Shown piece after piece: positions 33,688 to 41,510 of a stretch of 46,292 nt of DNA. Origin of the DNA: Actinomycetota bacterium (GTDB lineage Bacteria; Actinomycetota; Actinomycetes; Streptosporangiales; Streptosporangiaceae); assembly GCA_027314515.1 (NCBI GenBank), contig DAHVAR010000104.1, forward strand, positions 1 to 46,292, in the 5' to 3' direction. Below the pieces are notes generated by a model. That model was not told the DNA's origin, searched no databases, and saw only the letters and a program-made list of their open reading frames with translations. How positions within the stretch are numbered: position 1 is the stretch's first letter; each line of letters opens with the position of its first letter. The translations under genes and the position numbers were made by a program.

Positions 33688-34998
33688 TCAGCCGCGTGCC
33701 CGCAAGGCCGGCCTGACCGGCCGGCCCCGAAGGACGTCTGTTATCCCGCGTTCCAGCGCGCGCTGGTAAGCAGGCAGCAATGCGGTCACCGCGTCAACTG
33801 TATGCGCAATGGCCGCGGCGTCATGCGCCGCGGACACGGCGAATGACGGCGCCAGGACGCCGCGCGCGATGAGTTCCTGCAACACCAGCGTGCGGTACTC
33901 CTGACTGGGCTGGCCGCGGCCGTCCCTGGCCACATAGGTCAGGTTGCAGTCGCGGCCCCGGAGCTGGAAGTACTGGCTCAGCCCGGCGGCGGTGACAGCC
34001 TGTTCAATGCCGAGCCGCAGGTCGCGGCCGATCCGGTGCAGCCGGTCAGCGATCTGGTCGCGCTCATAGGCGTCGATGACGGCGAGCATTGCCGCCAGCG
34101 CCCACGGCTGCGCGCCTGCCGTCTGCGACAGCAGGAAGACGCGTTCAGCGTCGGCCACGAAGCCGCCCAGCCGCATCACCTCGCGCCGCCCGGCGAGCGC
34201 GGACAGCGGAAAGCCGTTAGCCAGGCCTTTGCCGAACACGCTGAGATCCGGTTCGATGCCATAGATGAACTGGGCGCCCCGCTCGTGCCACCGGAACCCG
34301 GTGATTATCTCGTCGAGAATGAGCAGCGCGCCATGCTTGTCGCACAGGCCCCGGAGGCCAGCGAAGTACCCGTCAGCAGGAGGGTCGACGGTCTCGGCCT
34401 CGAGCACCACGGCGGCAATCTGGCCGGGAAAGGTGTCGAAGACCCGTTCAAGATCGCGCAGGTCGTTATAGGAGAATTCGACAGTGAGCCGCGCGACCGG
34501 CTTCGGTATCCCCGCCGACATCGGCGTGGTGGCGATAAACCAGTCGTCGGTAGCGAAGAACGGATGCTGACGGCAGACGGCGACCATGTCGCGATTGGTG
34601 AACGCGCGAGCCAGCCGGACTGCCGCGGTTGTCGAGTCGGAGCCGTTAAGGCCGAATTTGACCATCTCTGCGCTCGGGATCAGCCCGATCAGGCGCTCGG
34701 CAGCCTGGCGTTCCATCCGATGCGGCCGGACGAAGTTAACCCCGTCGTCCAGGCTGGCGTGCACCGCTGCAAGCACCGGTTCGAAGCCGTGGCCGAGAGT
34801 CGTCGAACGCAGGCCGTTACCGAATTCGACGTACTCGTTGCCGTCCAGGTCCCACACCCGGCAGCCGGCTCCCCGCTCGATGACCGGCGCCATCCCGGCC
34901 GGGTACTGGTCGCTGCCCTTTGCATAGGTGTGAGCGCCGCCGGGAATGAGCTTCTCGACCGCCGAGGTGTGTGCCGCAGAGGCGGCGAGGCTGCGCAT
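33688..34998 (-). CDS. Class III PLP aminotransferase (glutamate-1-semialdehyde aminomutase-like)
   Basis: A 436-residue fold-type I, class III PLP enzyme. LIPGGAHTYAKGSDQYP at the N-terminus and LDEIITGFRWHERGAQF, then the PLP lysine in SVFGKGLANGFPLSAL near residue 250, place it in the HemL-like group. The sequence is too divergent around the substrate gate, and the context too far from heme genes, to call it HemL. It more likely adds or shifts an amino group on a sugar or a side-chain donor for the glycan. ATG 34998 has GAGGAG upstream. It is the last gene of a minus-strand operon after the pyruvyltransferase, 9 bases apart. Confidence 0.85.
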   Translation of the reverse strand: MRSLAASAAHTSAVEKLIPGGAHTYAKGSDQYPAGMAPVIERGAGCRVWDLDGNEYVEFGNGLRSTTLGHGFEPVLAAVHASLDDGVNFVRPHRMERQAAERLIGLIPSAEMVKFGLNGSDSTTAAVRLARAFTNRDMVAVCRQHPFFATDDWFIATTPMSAGIPKPVARLTVEFSYNDLRDLERVFDTFPGQIAAVVLEAETVDPPADGYFAGLRGLCDKHGALLILDEIITGFRWHERGAQFIYGIEPDLSVFGKGLANGFPLSALAGRREVMRLGGFVADAERVFLLSQTAGAQPWALAAMLAVIDAYERDQIADRLHRIGRDLRLGIEQAVTAAGLSQYFQLRGRDCNLTYVARDGRGQPSQEYRTLVLQELIARGVLAPSFAVSAAHDAAAIAHTVDAVTALLPAYQRALERGITDVLRGRPVRPALRARG

Positions 34999-35007
34999 TC
35001 GGGCTCC

Positions 35008-36273
35008 TCACGGTCGTGGCGGCACCAGGACGTTCGCGGCAGGTGACCGTACGGCTGGCGGCGTGCGCGGGGTGCCGATGAGGGTCGATGACAGCAGGGC
35101 GAACTGCTCTGCCACGCGGCGGCGCTGGCCAGCGGCGGCATCCCCGACGATGGCACGCAGCTGATCAGCGCGATCATCAAGCTCGCGGAACTGCTGAATG
35201 AGAAGGCCGGCGTCAAGGGTCTGGGCGAGCTGGCAGAACGATGCCAGTCCCATGTCCGCCATCAGGGCGTTGTGTTTCGCGGCGTATCCGATGCTGATCG
35301 TGGGCTTGGCAAGCTGAAGCGCACAGACCACGTTGTGGTAGCGCGTGGCGACAACGGTGCCTGCGGGTGCCATCGCGCGCATCAAGTCGGCGAAGGTTTC
35401 GGTCGGCTCGGCTGTAACCTGCGCGGGCGCGAGGTGTGGCCGGTGCCGTCTCAGGTCGGCCAGGATCTCCCGGACAACAGCATCGTCGCAACCGCCGGTG
35501 TCGCCGACGAACAGCCGGACCTCGCGGTCATTGTCGACGAGCCAGCGGATAAACGCGGTAAGCCCCGCAAGGTAGTGCCGGTAGATCCGCTCCGATTGCC
35601 GGCGATCGTCGTTCGTGCCGTGGAAGGCCATGACGCCGACTCCGACGATGCGCGGATCCCCGGCACTGCCGGACGGCGCCGGAATGCCGAAGGCCAGGTC
35701 GGGATAGACGTGACCGGCCGTGGCGGAGTGCCGCGGCGCCATGGCGTCGCGAGATGCGACGTCGCGGAAGGACCGGTAGCAGGCGAGCCGGGCAGCGGAG
35801 GAGTACAGCCAGCGGGTTAGCCGTTGGCTGACGATGTTGGCGCCGACACTGACGAGGGCGACTTTCGTGCCGAATAGCCGGCCGGCCGCGGACACCAGGA
35901 AGATCGAAACGGGCGTGCCGAGTGCACGGAGCGGCAGCGTCGTCTCAAGGACACCCATGCCTGGCACGATGACCACGTCGTGACCGCGAACCCAGAGCGC
36001 GATCCGAACGGTCTCGATCGCCTTGCCGAGCACTTTGACTGGCACCGCGGTGCTGCCGGGCCGTTGCCGGCGGCTGCTCACCCACGACAGCGGGACGGCG
36101 TCAACGCCGTAGCGGTCAGCTACCTTCTGCGGACCAGAGCACATGACGTCGATCACGGCTTCCGGGTGCGCGCTCCGCAGGTAGCCGAGCATGGACTCCA
36201 TCGACACGTCATTGCCGAGGTTGCCCGACCCGATCAGCCCGAAGAGACCGATGCGCGGCCTGTCAGCGGTCAC
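35008..36273 (-). CDS. Polysaccharide pyruvyl transferase family protein
   Basis: A 421-residue member of the PS_pyruv_trans family (CsaB/WcaK-like). The N-terminal glycine-rich motif is GLFGLIGSGNLGNDVSMESML; later come DVVIVPGMGVLETT, VATRYHNVVCALQLAKPTISIGYAAKHN and the final helical region. Family members add ketal-linked pyruvate from phosphoenolpyruvate to a sugar of a cell-wall or exported polymer, giving negative charge. The frame is open to 36543 but that part has no family match; GTG 36273 overlaps the GT2 stop (GTGA) and gives the normal N-terminus. Sits between GT2 and the aminotransferase. Confidence 0.88.
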   Translation of the reverse strand: MTADRPRIGLFGLIGSGNLGNDVSMESMLGYLRSAHPEAVIDVMCSGPQKVADRYGVDAVPLSWVSSRRQRPGSTAVPVKVLGKAIETVRIALWVRGHDVVIVPGMGVLETTLPLRALGTPVSIFLVSAAGRLFGTKVALVSVGANIVSQRLTRWLYSSAARLACYRSFRDVASRDAMAPRHSATAGHVYPDLAFGIPAPSGSAGDPRIVGVGVMAFHGTNDDRRQSERIYRHYLAGLTAFIRWLVDNDREVRLFVGDTGGCDDAVVREILADLRRHRPHLAPAQVTAEPTETFADLMRAMAPAGTVVATRYHNVVCALQLAKPTISIGYAAKHNALMADMGLASFCQLAQTLDAGLLIQQFRELDDRADQLRAIVGDAAAGQRRRVAEQFALLSSTLIGTPRTPPAVRSPAANVLVPPRP

Positions 36274-37214
36274 CGCGCTCTGCGTTCCCAGCCGGGAACG
36301 ACGGCTTCGAGGGAGATCACCGGCCAGGCTGCTTCCGCGGGTGGCTTCGCACGCTTGCCGCCAGCCAGGAAGACCCGGCTCACCAGCCATTGCGCAAGGT
36401 AGCGATGGCACTGCAGGCGGTCGGCAGGGCGCAGCGGCGAGCGCCTTATGGCGCTGACGTAGCCACCGACATATTCCGCGTAGAGCCGGGCGGCCGGATG
36501 CCGCAGCCGGTTCGCTCGCGCCGGGTCCAGGTTTGCGCACCACGCCCTGGTGTCGGGCAGCATGCGCTCGGCACGGTCAGGGTGATCGCGCCGGAAGTAC
36601 AGCCAATCCGGCACATGGTAGAACCGGCCATCGAGGGCAAGCTCTGCGGTAAGGGTACGGTCGGCGCGGTAGTAGCTGCCGTTCAGTGCCGTCCTGCGGA
36701 GCACTGCTGTACGGATCACCCCGCCGTCGTCGTCGCTGCCGCGATCGAACAGCATGCTGCGGAACCGCTCCGGAGCGTGCGGGGAGTCCGTGGCGAGCTG
36801 GTATATCAACTGCTTCGTGACGTTGCCGGCGCTGTCGATCACCGCGGTCCAGCTGTGCGCGAGTATCACATCAGGATGCTCGTCGAGCGCTTCGACGCAC
36901 CGCCGGAGCAGGTCGCGAGAATACAGGTCATCGTCAGACGCCCATTTGAACAATTCGCCCCTGGCCTCGTGCACGAGGTAGTTGTGATTCGACGCGCAGC
37001 CGATGTTACGAGGCTGCCTGACATACCGGACCCGGGCGTCCTGCTGCTGATATTGGCGACAGATGTCGGCAGTTGCGTCGGTCGAAGCGTTGTCTGAAAT
37101 TATCAGCTCGAAATCCGCGTAGGTCTGGCCGAGGAGCGCTTCGACCGACTCGGCCAGATAGTGCGCGCCGTTATACACCGGGAGCCCGACGGTCAACCGC
37201 GGTGGAGTGCTCAC
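36270..37214 (-). CDS. Glycosyltransferase family 2
   Basis: A 314-residue GT-A enzyme: LTVGLPVYNGAHYLAESVEALLGQTYADFELIISDNASTDATA at the start (given here as its family hallmarks VGLPVYNG and SDNAST), and the metal-binding WASDDDLYS near residue 93. The C-terminal third is a variable acceptor region without a transmembrane helix. Start is GTG at 37214 with GAGAGGT four bases upstream. It is first in the operon GT2–pyruvyltransferase–aminotransferase. A structured 166-bp leader separates it from the methyltransferase gene upstream. Confidence 0.92.
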   Translation of the reverse strand: MSTPPRLTVGLPVYNGAHYLAESVEALLGQTYADFELIISDNASTDATADICRQYQQQDARVRYVRQPRNIGCASNHNYLVHEARGELFKWASDDDLYSRDLLRRCVEALDEHPDVILAHSWTAVIDSAGNVTKQLIYQLATDSPHAPERFRSMLFDRGSDDDGGVIRTAVLRRTALNGSYYRADRTLTAELALDGRFYHVPDWLYFRRDHPDRAERMLPDTRAWCANLDPARANRLRHPAARLYAEYVGGYVSAIRRSPLRPADRLQCHRYLAQWLVSRVFLAGGKRAKPPAEAAWPVISLEAVVPGWERRAR

Positions 37215-37248
37215 GTTTACCTCTCGTCGGCTCCGTCCGGCGGCGCCA

Positions 37249-37309
37249 GACGGGCGCGGTAGCGGGTGCCTGGTGCCGCCTGCCCGCGATTAGCAGACCC
37301 GCGCCCGTC
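37249..37309. repeat. 11-bp inverted repeat in the leader of the GT2 operon
   Basis: GACGGGCGCGG (37249–37259) and CCGCGCCCGTC (37299–37309) are perfect inverted copies 39 bases apart, enclosing a smaller GCGGG/CCCGC stem (37262–37266/37283–37287). Transcribed on the minus strand this RNA would fold just upstream of the GT2 start. It could be a terminator of the methyltransferase transcript, an attenuator, or an operator; no U-run follows. Confidence 0.5.
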
Positions 37310-37360
37310 CGGCTTTGATACGACGTGAGCGATGCGATCGGGATTGGATTCTGCCGGATC

Positions 37361-37377
37361 GGCGGCAGCGCGCCGCC
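37361..37377 (-). terminator. Candidate terminator hairpin after the methyltransferase gene
   Basis: GGCGGC and GCCGCC with a 5-nt loop, 4 bases beyond the methyltransferase stop codon on the minus strand. GC-only stem with no U-tract. Confidence 0.4.
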
Positions 37378-37380
37378 GCC

Positions 37381-38118
37381 TCACTTCTTGCGGAACACCA
37401 GCAGCTCGGTCCGACCGTCGCTGAGCGGGCTGAAGCTGCTGCCCAGGAACAGCAGGCCATGCCGATCCAGCAGGTCGATTGTCCATTGCTTCGGAATCAT
37501 GGAGTAGATAACCGAATTGTTCGCTACCCAGGTCTTTATGACCGCTTCGTCCATGCAGTCCTCGGTCACGATATCGAATGCCATGACCCCGCCCGGCCGG
37601 ACGACGCGGGCCATCTCTTCGAGGTAGCGAATTGTGCTGACCAGCGGCAAGTACACGAAGACTTTGTTGGCATGGACAAGGTCCACGGATTCAGGCTTCG
37701 TCTGCGAGAGCGTGCGGCCGTCCGCCGGCATTATCCTGGCCGCGGGCAGCTTGCGCAGGTGAGGAAGCCAGTCGGCGGCCGTCTCATACATCTCGTAGAC
37801 CGCCGGATGGAGAGCAGAGATCACGAGCTCGGCGTACCTGCCGGTGCCGGGACCGATCTCGCAGACCGTGTCCGCCTGGTCAAGTTCAGCTAGCCGCAAC
37901 ATCGCTTCCACCGCCGCGGCAGTCGCACCCGGTTGCGCGTTATGCTTGTCGATATAGTCGCGAACGGCCAGGCCCTCGCGCCGTGCGCCGACGATCGTCT
38001 GGCGCGCTGATACAAACGACTTAACCCCCGGATCGGCGCTGAAGCCAGCCACCACCTGGACGCGAAATGGCCGGAGCGCTGCGTTTACACCATTCTGAGC
38101 GATTGCTTTGACGGACAT
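37381..38118 (-). CDS. Class I SAM-dependent methyltransferase
   Basis: A 245-residue Rossmann methyltransferase. Motif I is VCEIGPGTGRYAELV, followed by the acidic post-I residue region YEMYETAADW, and motif IV around VDLVHANKVFVYLPL; VVRPGGVMAFDIVTEDC is motif VI. The substrate is unknown; O-methylation of a sugar in the glycan is the likely role from context. ATG 38118 is preferred over TTG 38133 because AGAGG lies 4–5 bases upstream of it. It is divergent from the SDR gene at 38278, and a hairpin plus a long leader separate it from the following GT2 gene. Confidence 0.85.
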   Translation of the reverse strand: MSVKAIAQNGVNAALRPFRVQVVAGFSADPGVKSFVSARQTIVGARREGLAVRDYIDKHNAQPGATAAAVEAMLRLAELDQADTVCEIGPGTGRYAELVISALHPAVYEMYETAADWLPHLRKLPAARIMPADGRTLSQTKPESVDLVHANKVFVYLPLVSTIRYLEEMARVVRPGGVMAFDIVTEDCMDEAVIKTWVANNSVIYSMIPKQWTIDLLDRHGLLFLGSSFSPLSDGRTELLVFRKK

Positions 38119-38154
38119 ATCAGCCTCTGTCAATTGTCCCCGTCAGGATCGGAC

Positions 38155-38212
38155 TCAGAATACTCCGGGTGTTCTGATGGGTCGCGCTGGGTGGCTGCGT
38201 GACGTATCAGAA
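38155..38212. promoter_or_regulatory. Three TCAGAA half-sites in a divergent promoter region
   Basis: TCAGAA at 38155–38160, its inverse TTCTGA at 38172–38177 (11-bp spacer), and TCAGAA again at 38207–38212. The outer pair extends to 7 bp (TTCTGAT/ATCAGAA). They sit in the 159-bp region between the methyltransferase and SDR starts and look like regulator binding sites. Confidence 0.4.
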
Positions 38213-38277
38213 TTCGCGGAGCAGGATCGGGTAGTCATGAGCGCGCGCGTGATCAGTGCAGCACGGAACTACTGCCG

Positions 38278-39396
38278 ATGAAGGTCCTGGTGGCCGGCGA
38301 TGGCGGTTATATCGGAGCCGTCCTGGTTCCTTTCTTGCGAGCAGGCGGCCACGAGGCCGACGGGCTGGATCTCGGGCTCTACGACGGTTGTGATCTCGGC
38401 GTCATGCCCGCAGGCGTTGGCGCGGGCCCGCCCGCTGACATCAGGGACGTCACCGCGGCCCGGCTGGCCGGCTATGACGCGGTCGTCTGCCTGGCCGCGC
38501 TGTCCAACGACCCGCTCGGGCATCTCAACCCGGCCGCGACCTATTCCGTCAATCTGGCCGGGACACTGTGCCTGGCCAGGGCTGCCAAGCGGGCTGGCAG
38601 CCAGCGATTCATCTTCGCGTCGTCCTGCAGCCTTTACGGTGCGGCCGGCTCAGCCGGCGTAGCTGAGGACGGCGAGCTGACTCCGCTCACGCCGTATGGC
38701 GAGACGAAGGTCCTGGCTGAGCGAGAGCTGTCCAGGCTTGCAGGCGACGACTTCAGCCCCGTTTGCCTGCGGAACGCCACAGCGTACGGCGCCTCGCCGC
38801 GGTTGCGGCTGGATATCGTGGTGAACAACCTCACCGCCGCCGCGATGACTACCGGCGAGGTGCGGCTGGAGAGCGACGGGACTTCGTGGCGGCCGTTTGT
38901 CCATGTCGAGGACATCAGCCGGGCGATCCTGGCCACGCTTGAGGCCCCCCGGCAGCTGGTGCACGATCAGGCGTTCAATGTCGGCCGCTTTGACGACAAC
39001 CTGCAGATCTGCGATATCGCTGGCCTGGTGCGGGACGCCAGTCCCGGGTCTAAGATCACGTTTGCCGACGGGGCCGGGCCCGATGTCCGCAACTACCGGG
39101 TCGACTTCGCCAAGCTGCACGACACCTTCCCTGACCTCGCGCTGCACTGGACCGTGCAGGCTGGCATCGACGAACTGGTCTCCGCTTACGCCCAGCACGA
39201 CCTCAGTTACGACGACTTCGTGTCCGCGCGGTTCGTCCGGCTCCGGCGGATCCGCGAGCTGCTGGCGGCCGGGGTGGTTGATGACGCACTGCGGCGGACA
39301 ACGGACGGCACGCTCCCCGGAGCGGGGTTCCGCGCGCCGGAGTTCCGCACGCCGGGGAACACTGTCAGCAGCTCCGCTGCAGCACCAGCATCTTGA
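38278..39396 (+). CDS. NAD-dependent nucleotide-sugar epimerase/dehydratase (extended SDR)
   Basis: A 372-residue extended SDR. NAD motif GDGGYIG (residues 7–13), Ser in FASSCSLYGAAG, and YGETK for Tyr/Lys give a full catalytic triad; PFVHVEDISRAI is the usual substrate-loop region. Epimerase, dehydratase and reductase activities cannot be separated by these motifs. Related proteins commonly sit beside C-methyltransferases and nucleotidyltransferases in deoxysugar pathways, which is the case here. Transcribed alone on the plus strand. Its last 32 bases overlap the 3' end of the convergent DUF218 gene. Confidence 0.88.
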   Translation: MKVLVAGDGGYIGAVLVPFLRAGGHEADGLDLGLYDGCDLGVMPAGVGAGPPADIRDVTAARLAGYDAVVCLAALSNDPLGHLNPAATYSVNLAGTLCLARAAKRAGSQRFIFASSCSLYGAAGSAGVAEDGELTPLTPYGETKVLAERELSRLAGDDFSPVCLRNATAYGASPRLRLDIVVNNLTAAAMTTGEVRLESDGTSWRPFVHVEDISRAILATLEAPRQLVHDQAFNVGRFDDNLQICDIAGLVRDASPGSKITFADGAGPDVRNYRVDFAKLHDTFPDLALHWTVQAGIDELVSAYAQHDLSYDDFVSARFVRLRRIRELLAAGVVDDALRRTTDGTLPGAGFRAPEFRTPGNTVSSSAAAPAS

Positions 39397-39955
39397 GCGT
39401 GGCTCCCCACTGATAGGCGAGCTGATAGGGCCAGGCGGAGAGCGGCAGCCCGACTGTCATGACGAATACCTGGCCGGCAAAGCACCGCTCCATTCGCACC
39501 CGAGCGCGCGAGTCCTGCGGCGTCGAGGTGATCAGCACTACTGACCGCCAGTGGTATTTCCTGGCCAGCCGCCCGGCGAACTCCGCCTCGCCCTGGGTTG
39601 TCGGCGGATTGGGGTCGAAGCAGATGAGCGTGACCGCCGGAACCGGCGGCGGGCACGGGCCGCCGTAACCCTCGTACCCCCTGGACACCACCAGGACGTC
39701 CGCCGCGTGCTCGCGGGCCAGGCGCAGCCCCAGGCTGAGGCGCTGGCCGGGGCCCGCCAGCACCACGATTGCGTCCACATGCGCAGGCATTCCGCTGGCC
39801 GGCCAGATCATCAGCCGCGCGGTGACGGCGCAGAACACGGCGATGAGTGCCGCGATGCTCAGCATCCACCGCCGCCATCTGCGCACGCGGGTGGCATGCG
39901 GGCGACGGCCGAGGCGACGGCCGAGGCGACGGTCGCGGCGATGGCGTGCGCGCAT
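39365..39955 (-). CDS. DUF218/YdcF (ElyC-like) family protein
   Basis: About 196 residues: a short very basic N-terminus with a period-12 base repeat (RRLGRRLGRR at 39901–39936), one transmembrane helix (MLSIAALIAVFCAVTARLMI), then a DUF218 domain (VDAIVVLAGPGQRLSLGLRLAREHAADVLVVS, and TQGEAEFAGRLA). Family members such as ElyC and SanA affect envelope and lipid-carrier metabolism; the reaction is not established. The open frame extends to 40084, overlapping the PIG-L gene by 67 bases; ATG 39955, just before the basic stretch, is preferred but has no clear Shine-Dalgarno. Last gene of the minus-strand operon starting at 42743. Confidence 0.78.
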   Translation of the reverse strand: MRARHRRDRRLGRRLGRRPHATRVRRWRRWMLSIAALIAVFCAVTARLMIWPASGMPAHVDAIVVLAGPGQRLSLGLRLAREHAADVLVVSRGYEGYGGPCPPPVPAVTLICFDPNPPTTQGEAEFAGRLARKYHWRSVVLITSTPQDSRARVRMERCFAGQVFVMTVGLPLSAWPYQLAYQWGATLKMLVLQRSC

Positions 39956-40017
39956 GACCCGGCCGCGCCCGTCGCGGGCGGGCGATGTCGTGTCGGAGTG
40001 CTGCGGCACGGTATCTG

Positions 40018-40677
40018 CTACCAGCGCTGAATCTGCAGCAGCGCCTTCGGGCAGGCGAATGCCTCTGCGTACCTCGCACGGCACTCCACGCCGCGCAGCC
40101 GGGCGAGGCCGAGGAATACCTCGTCATCCCACCAGTCCCGGCTGCTCTGTGACGGGAAGCACTTGTGCAGCAGCGCTACCTTGCGCCGGACGATTTCGCC
40201 TGGCAGCGGGACGTACACCGACGGCCGGCTGAAGTCGCCATCCCACTTCGGGATTTCATAGCCGAGGTAAAGCTGATCGCGACAGACGGTCGGCACGATC
40301 TCCGCGATGGTCCGGTGGTCCTGATGGGCATCGGCAGGCTGCGGGGCGATGACAACATCGGGCCGGAACGACCGCGTTACCTCTTCGATGGTGTCCTTGA
40401 CCTGTCCCCAGGCCGCCGGCAGTCGTCCCTCGGGGAAATCGCAGCGGCGGACCGACACCTGCGCGCCGGGCAGGAATTCGATAGCTGCCGATTCCGCCTC
40501 AAGCTGACGTTCCGGCGTGCCGGTCAGCACCAGGTGGCAGGCGCGCACGCTGGCGTGGCTCTGGGCCAGGCTCAGCAACGTCCCGCCCGCGCCGATCTCG
40601 ATGTCGTCCGGATGGGCGCCGATGGCAAGCACCGACAGCGGCCCGCTCGGCGGGGCGGCAAGGTGCAGGGGCAGCAC
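40018..40677 (-). CDS. PIG-L family (LmbE-like) N-deacetylase
   Basis: A 219-residue zinc hydrolase. The AHPDD motif is at residues 21–25 and the third zinc ligand is in AHQDHRTIAE. PIG-L proteins remove N-acetyl groups from GlcNAc-containing lipids, mycothiol precursors or antibiotic sugars. Here deacetylation of an amino sugar in the glycan or of a nucleotide sugar is likely. Mycothiol-specific MshB or Mca identity is not supported by the neighbours. GTG start lies two bases after the nucleotidyltransferase stop; it has no signal peptide. Confidence 0.88.
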   Translation of the reverse strand: MLPLHLAAPPSGPLSVLAIGAHPDDIEIGAGGTLLSLAQSHASVRACHLVLTGTPERQLEAESAAIEFLPGAQVSVRRCDFPEGRLPAAWGQVKDTIEEVTRSFRPDVVIAPQPADAHQDHRTIAEIVPTVCRDQLYLGYEIPKWDGDFSRPSVYVPLPGEIVRRKVALLHKCFPSQSSRDWWDDEVFLGLARLRGVECRARYAEAFACPKALLQIQRW

Positions 40678-40679
40678 GG

Positions 40680-41495
40680 TCAGCCCGGCCGCAGGACCGG
40701 CGCCGGCACCGACCTGTCACGATCCCAGATCATCCAGGGACAGTGGCCGCGGTCATACAGGGCTTCAAGATGCGCCCGCTCCTTGACTGTGTCGGCCGGT
40801 GACCAGTAGCCCTTGTACGGGTAGGCGAGAACGCGCCGCAGCGGGACCAGCCGGCGCATGAGTGCGTCCTCCACCAGGTCCTCGCCCTCGCTCAGGTGGT
40901 TAAAGATCTCCGGCCTGAGCACGAAATAGCCGCCGTTCTCCCATTGCCGGAGATCACGCATGGGAGTCAGCTGACTGATCAGTCCGTCGTCGCCGATCTC
41001 AACCACATGGGAGGACGACTGCGGCGGCACGGCCAGCAGGCTCGCCGTCGCGCTGGTGGCCGCGAACCTCCCGATCATGTCCGGCAGCGGCGCATCGGTC
41101 AGTACGTCGGCGTAGTTCGCCAGGAACATGGGCTCGTCTTCGACGAACTGCCGCACCCGGCGGAGCCGCTCACCGATCGGGGACTGCAGCCCGGTGTCGA
41201 CGAAAGTGATGCGCCAATCGGATATGTCGGTGCTGAACAGTCTCAGGTCGCGGGCACCGTTCTCGAGCACGAAGTCGTTCGACCTGGTCTCGTCGTAGTG
41301 CAGGAAGAAGTCCTTGACGTACGAGGCGCCATAGCCAAGGCACAAGATGAAGTCGGTGTGCCCGAAGTGAGCGTAATAACGCATGACATGCCACAGCAAC
41401 GGTCGCTCTCCGACCATCGCCATCGGCTTCGGCCCGGTGTTGACCCCGTCGCGCATGCGCATGCCAAGGCCGCCGCAGAACAGGACGACTTTCAC
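40680..41495 (-). CDS. Glucose-1-phosphate cytidylyltransferase-like nucleotidyltransferase (RfbF family)
   Basis: A 271-residue sugar nucleotidyltransferase. The N-terminal LFCGGLGMRMRDGVNTGPKPM and the following WHVMRYYAHFGHTDFILCLGYGASYVKDFF, then ITFVDTGLQSPIGERLRRV, follow RfbF (CDP-glucose synthase) closely. The expected metal-binding YGDG is replaced by LANYADVLTD. CDP-glucose would feed 3,6-dideoxy or branched sugars, but no CDP-glucose 4,6-dehydratase with certain identity is in the window. GTG start with GGAGGG 7 bases upstream. Operon: C-methyltransferase, this gene, PIG-L, DUF218. Confidence 0.87.
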   Translation of the reverse strand: MKVVLFCGGLGMRMRDGVNTGPKPMAMVGERPLLWHVMRYYAHFGHTDFILCLGYGASYVKDFFLHYDETRSNDFVLENGARDLRLFSTDISDWRITFVDTGLQSPIGERLRRVRQFVEDEPMFLANYADVLTDAPLPDMIGRFAATSATASLLAVPPQSSSHVVEIGDDGLISQLTPMRDLRQWENGGYFVLRPEIFNHLSEGEDLVEDALMRRLVPLRRVLAYPYKGYWSPADTVKERAHLEALYDRGHCPWMIWDRDRSVPAPVLRPG

Positions 41496-41510
41496 GGCTT
41501 ACCCTCCGAC

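Noticed and set aside
39901-39936. Short period-12 tandem repeat
   Set aside because: It lies in the basic N-terminal coding part of the DUF218 gene and encodes RRLG units; too short to be a mobile or CRISPR-like element.
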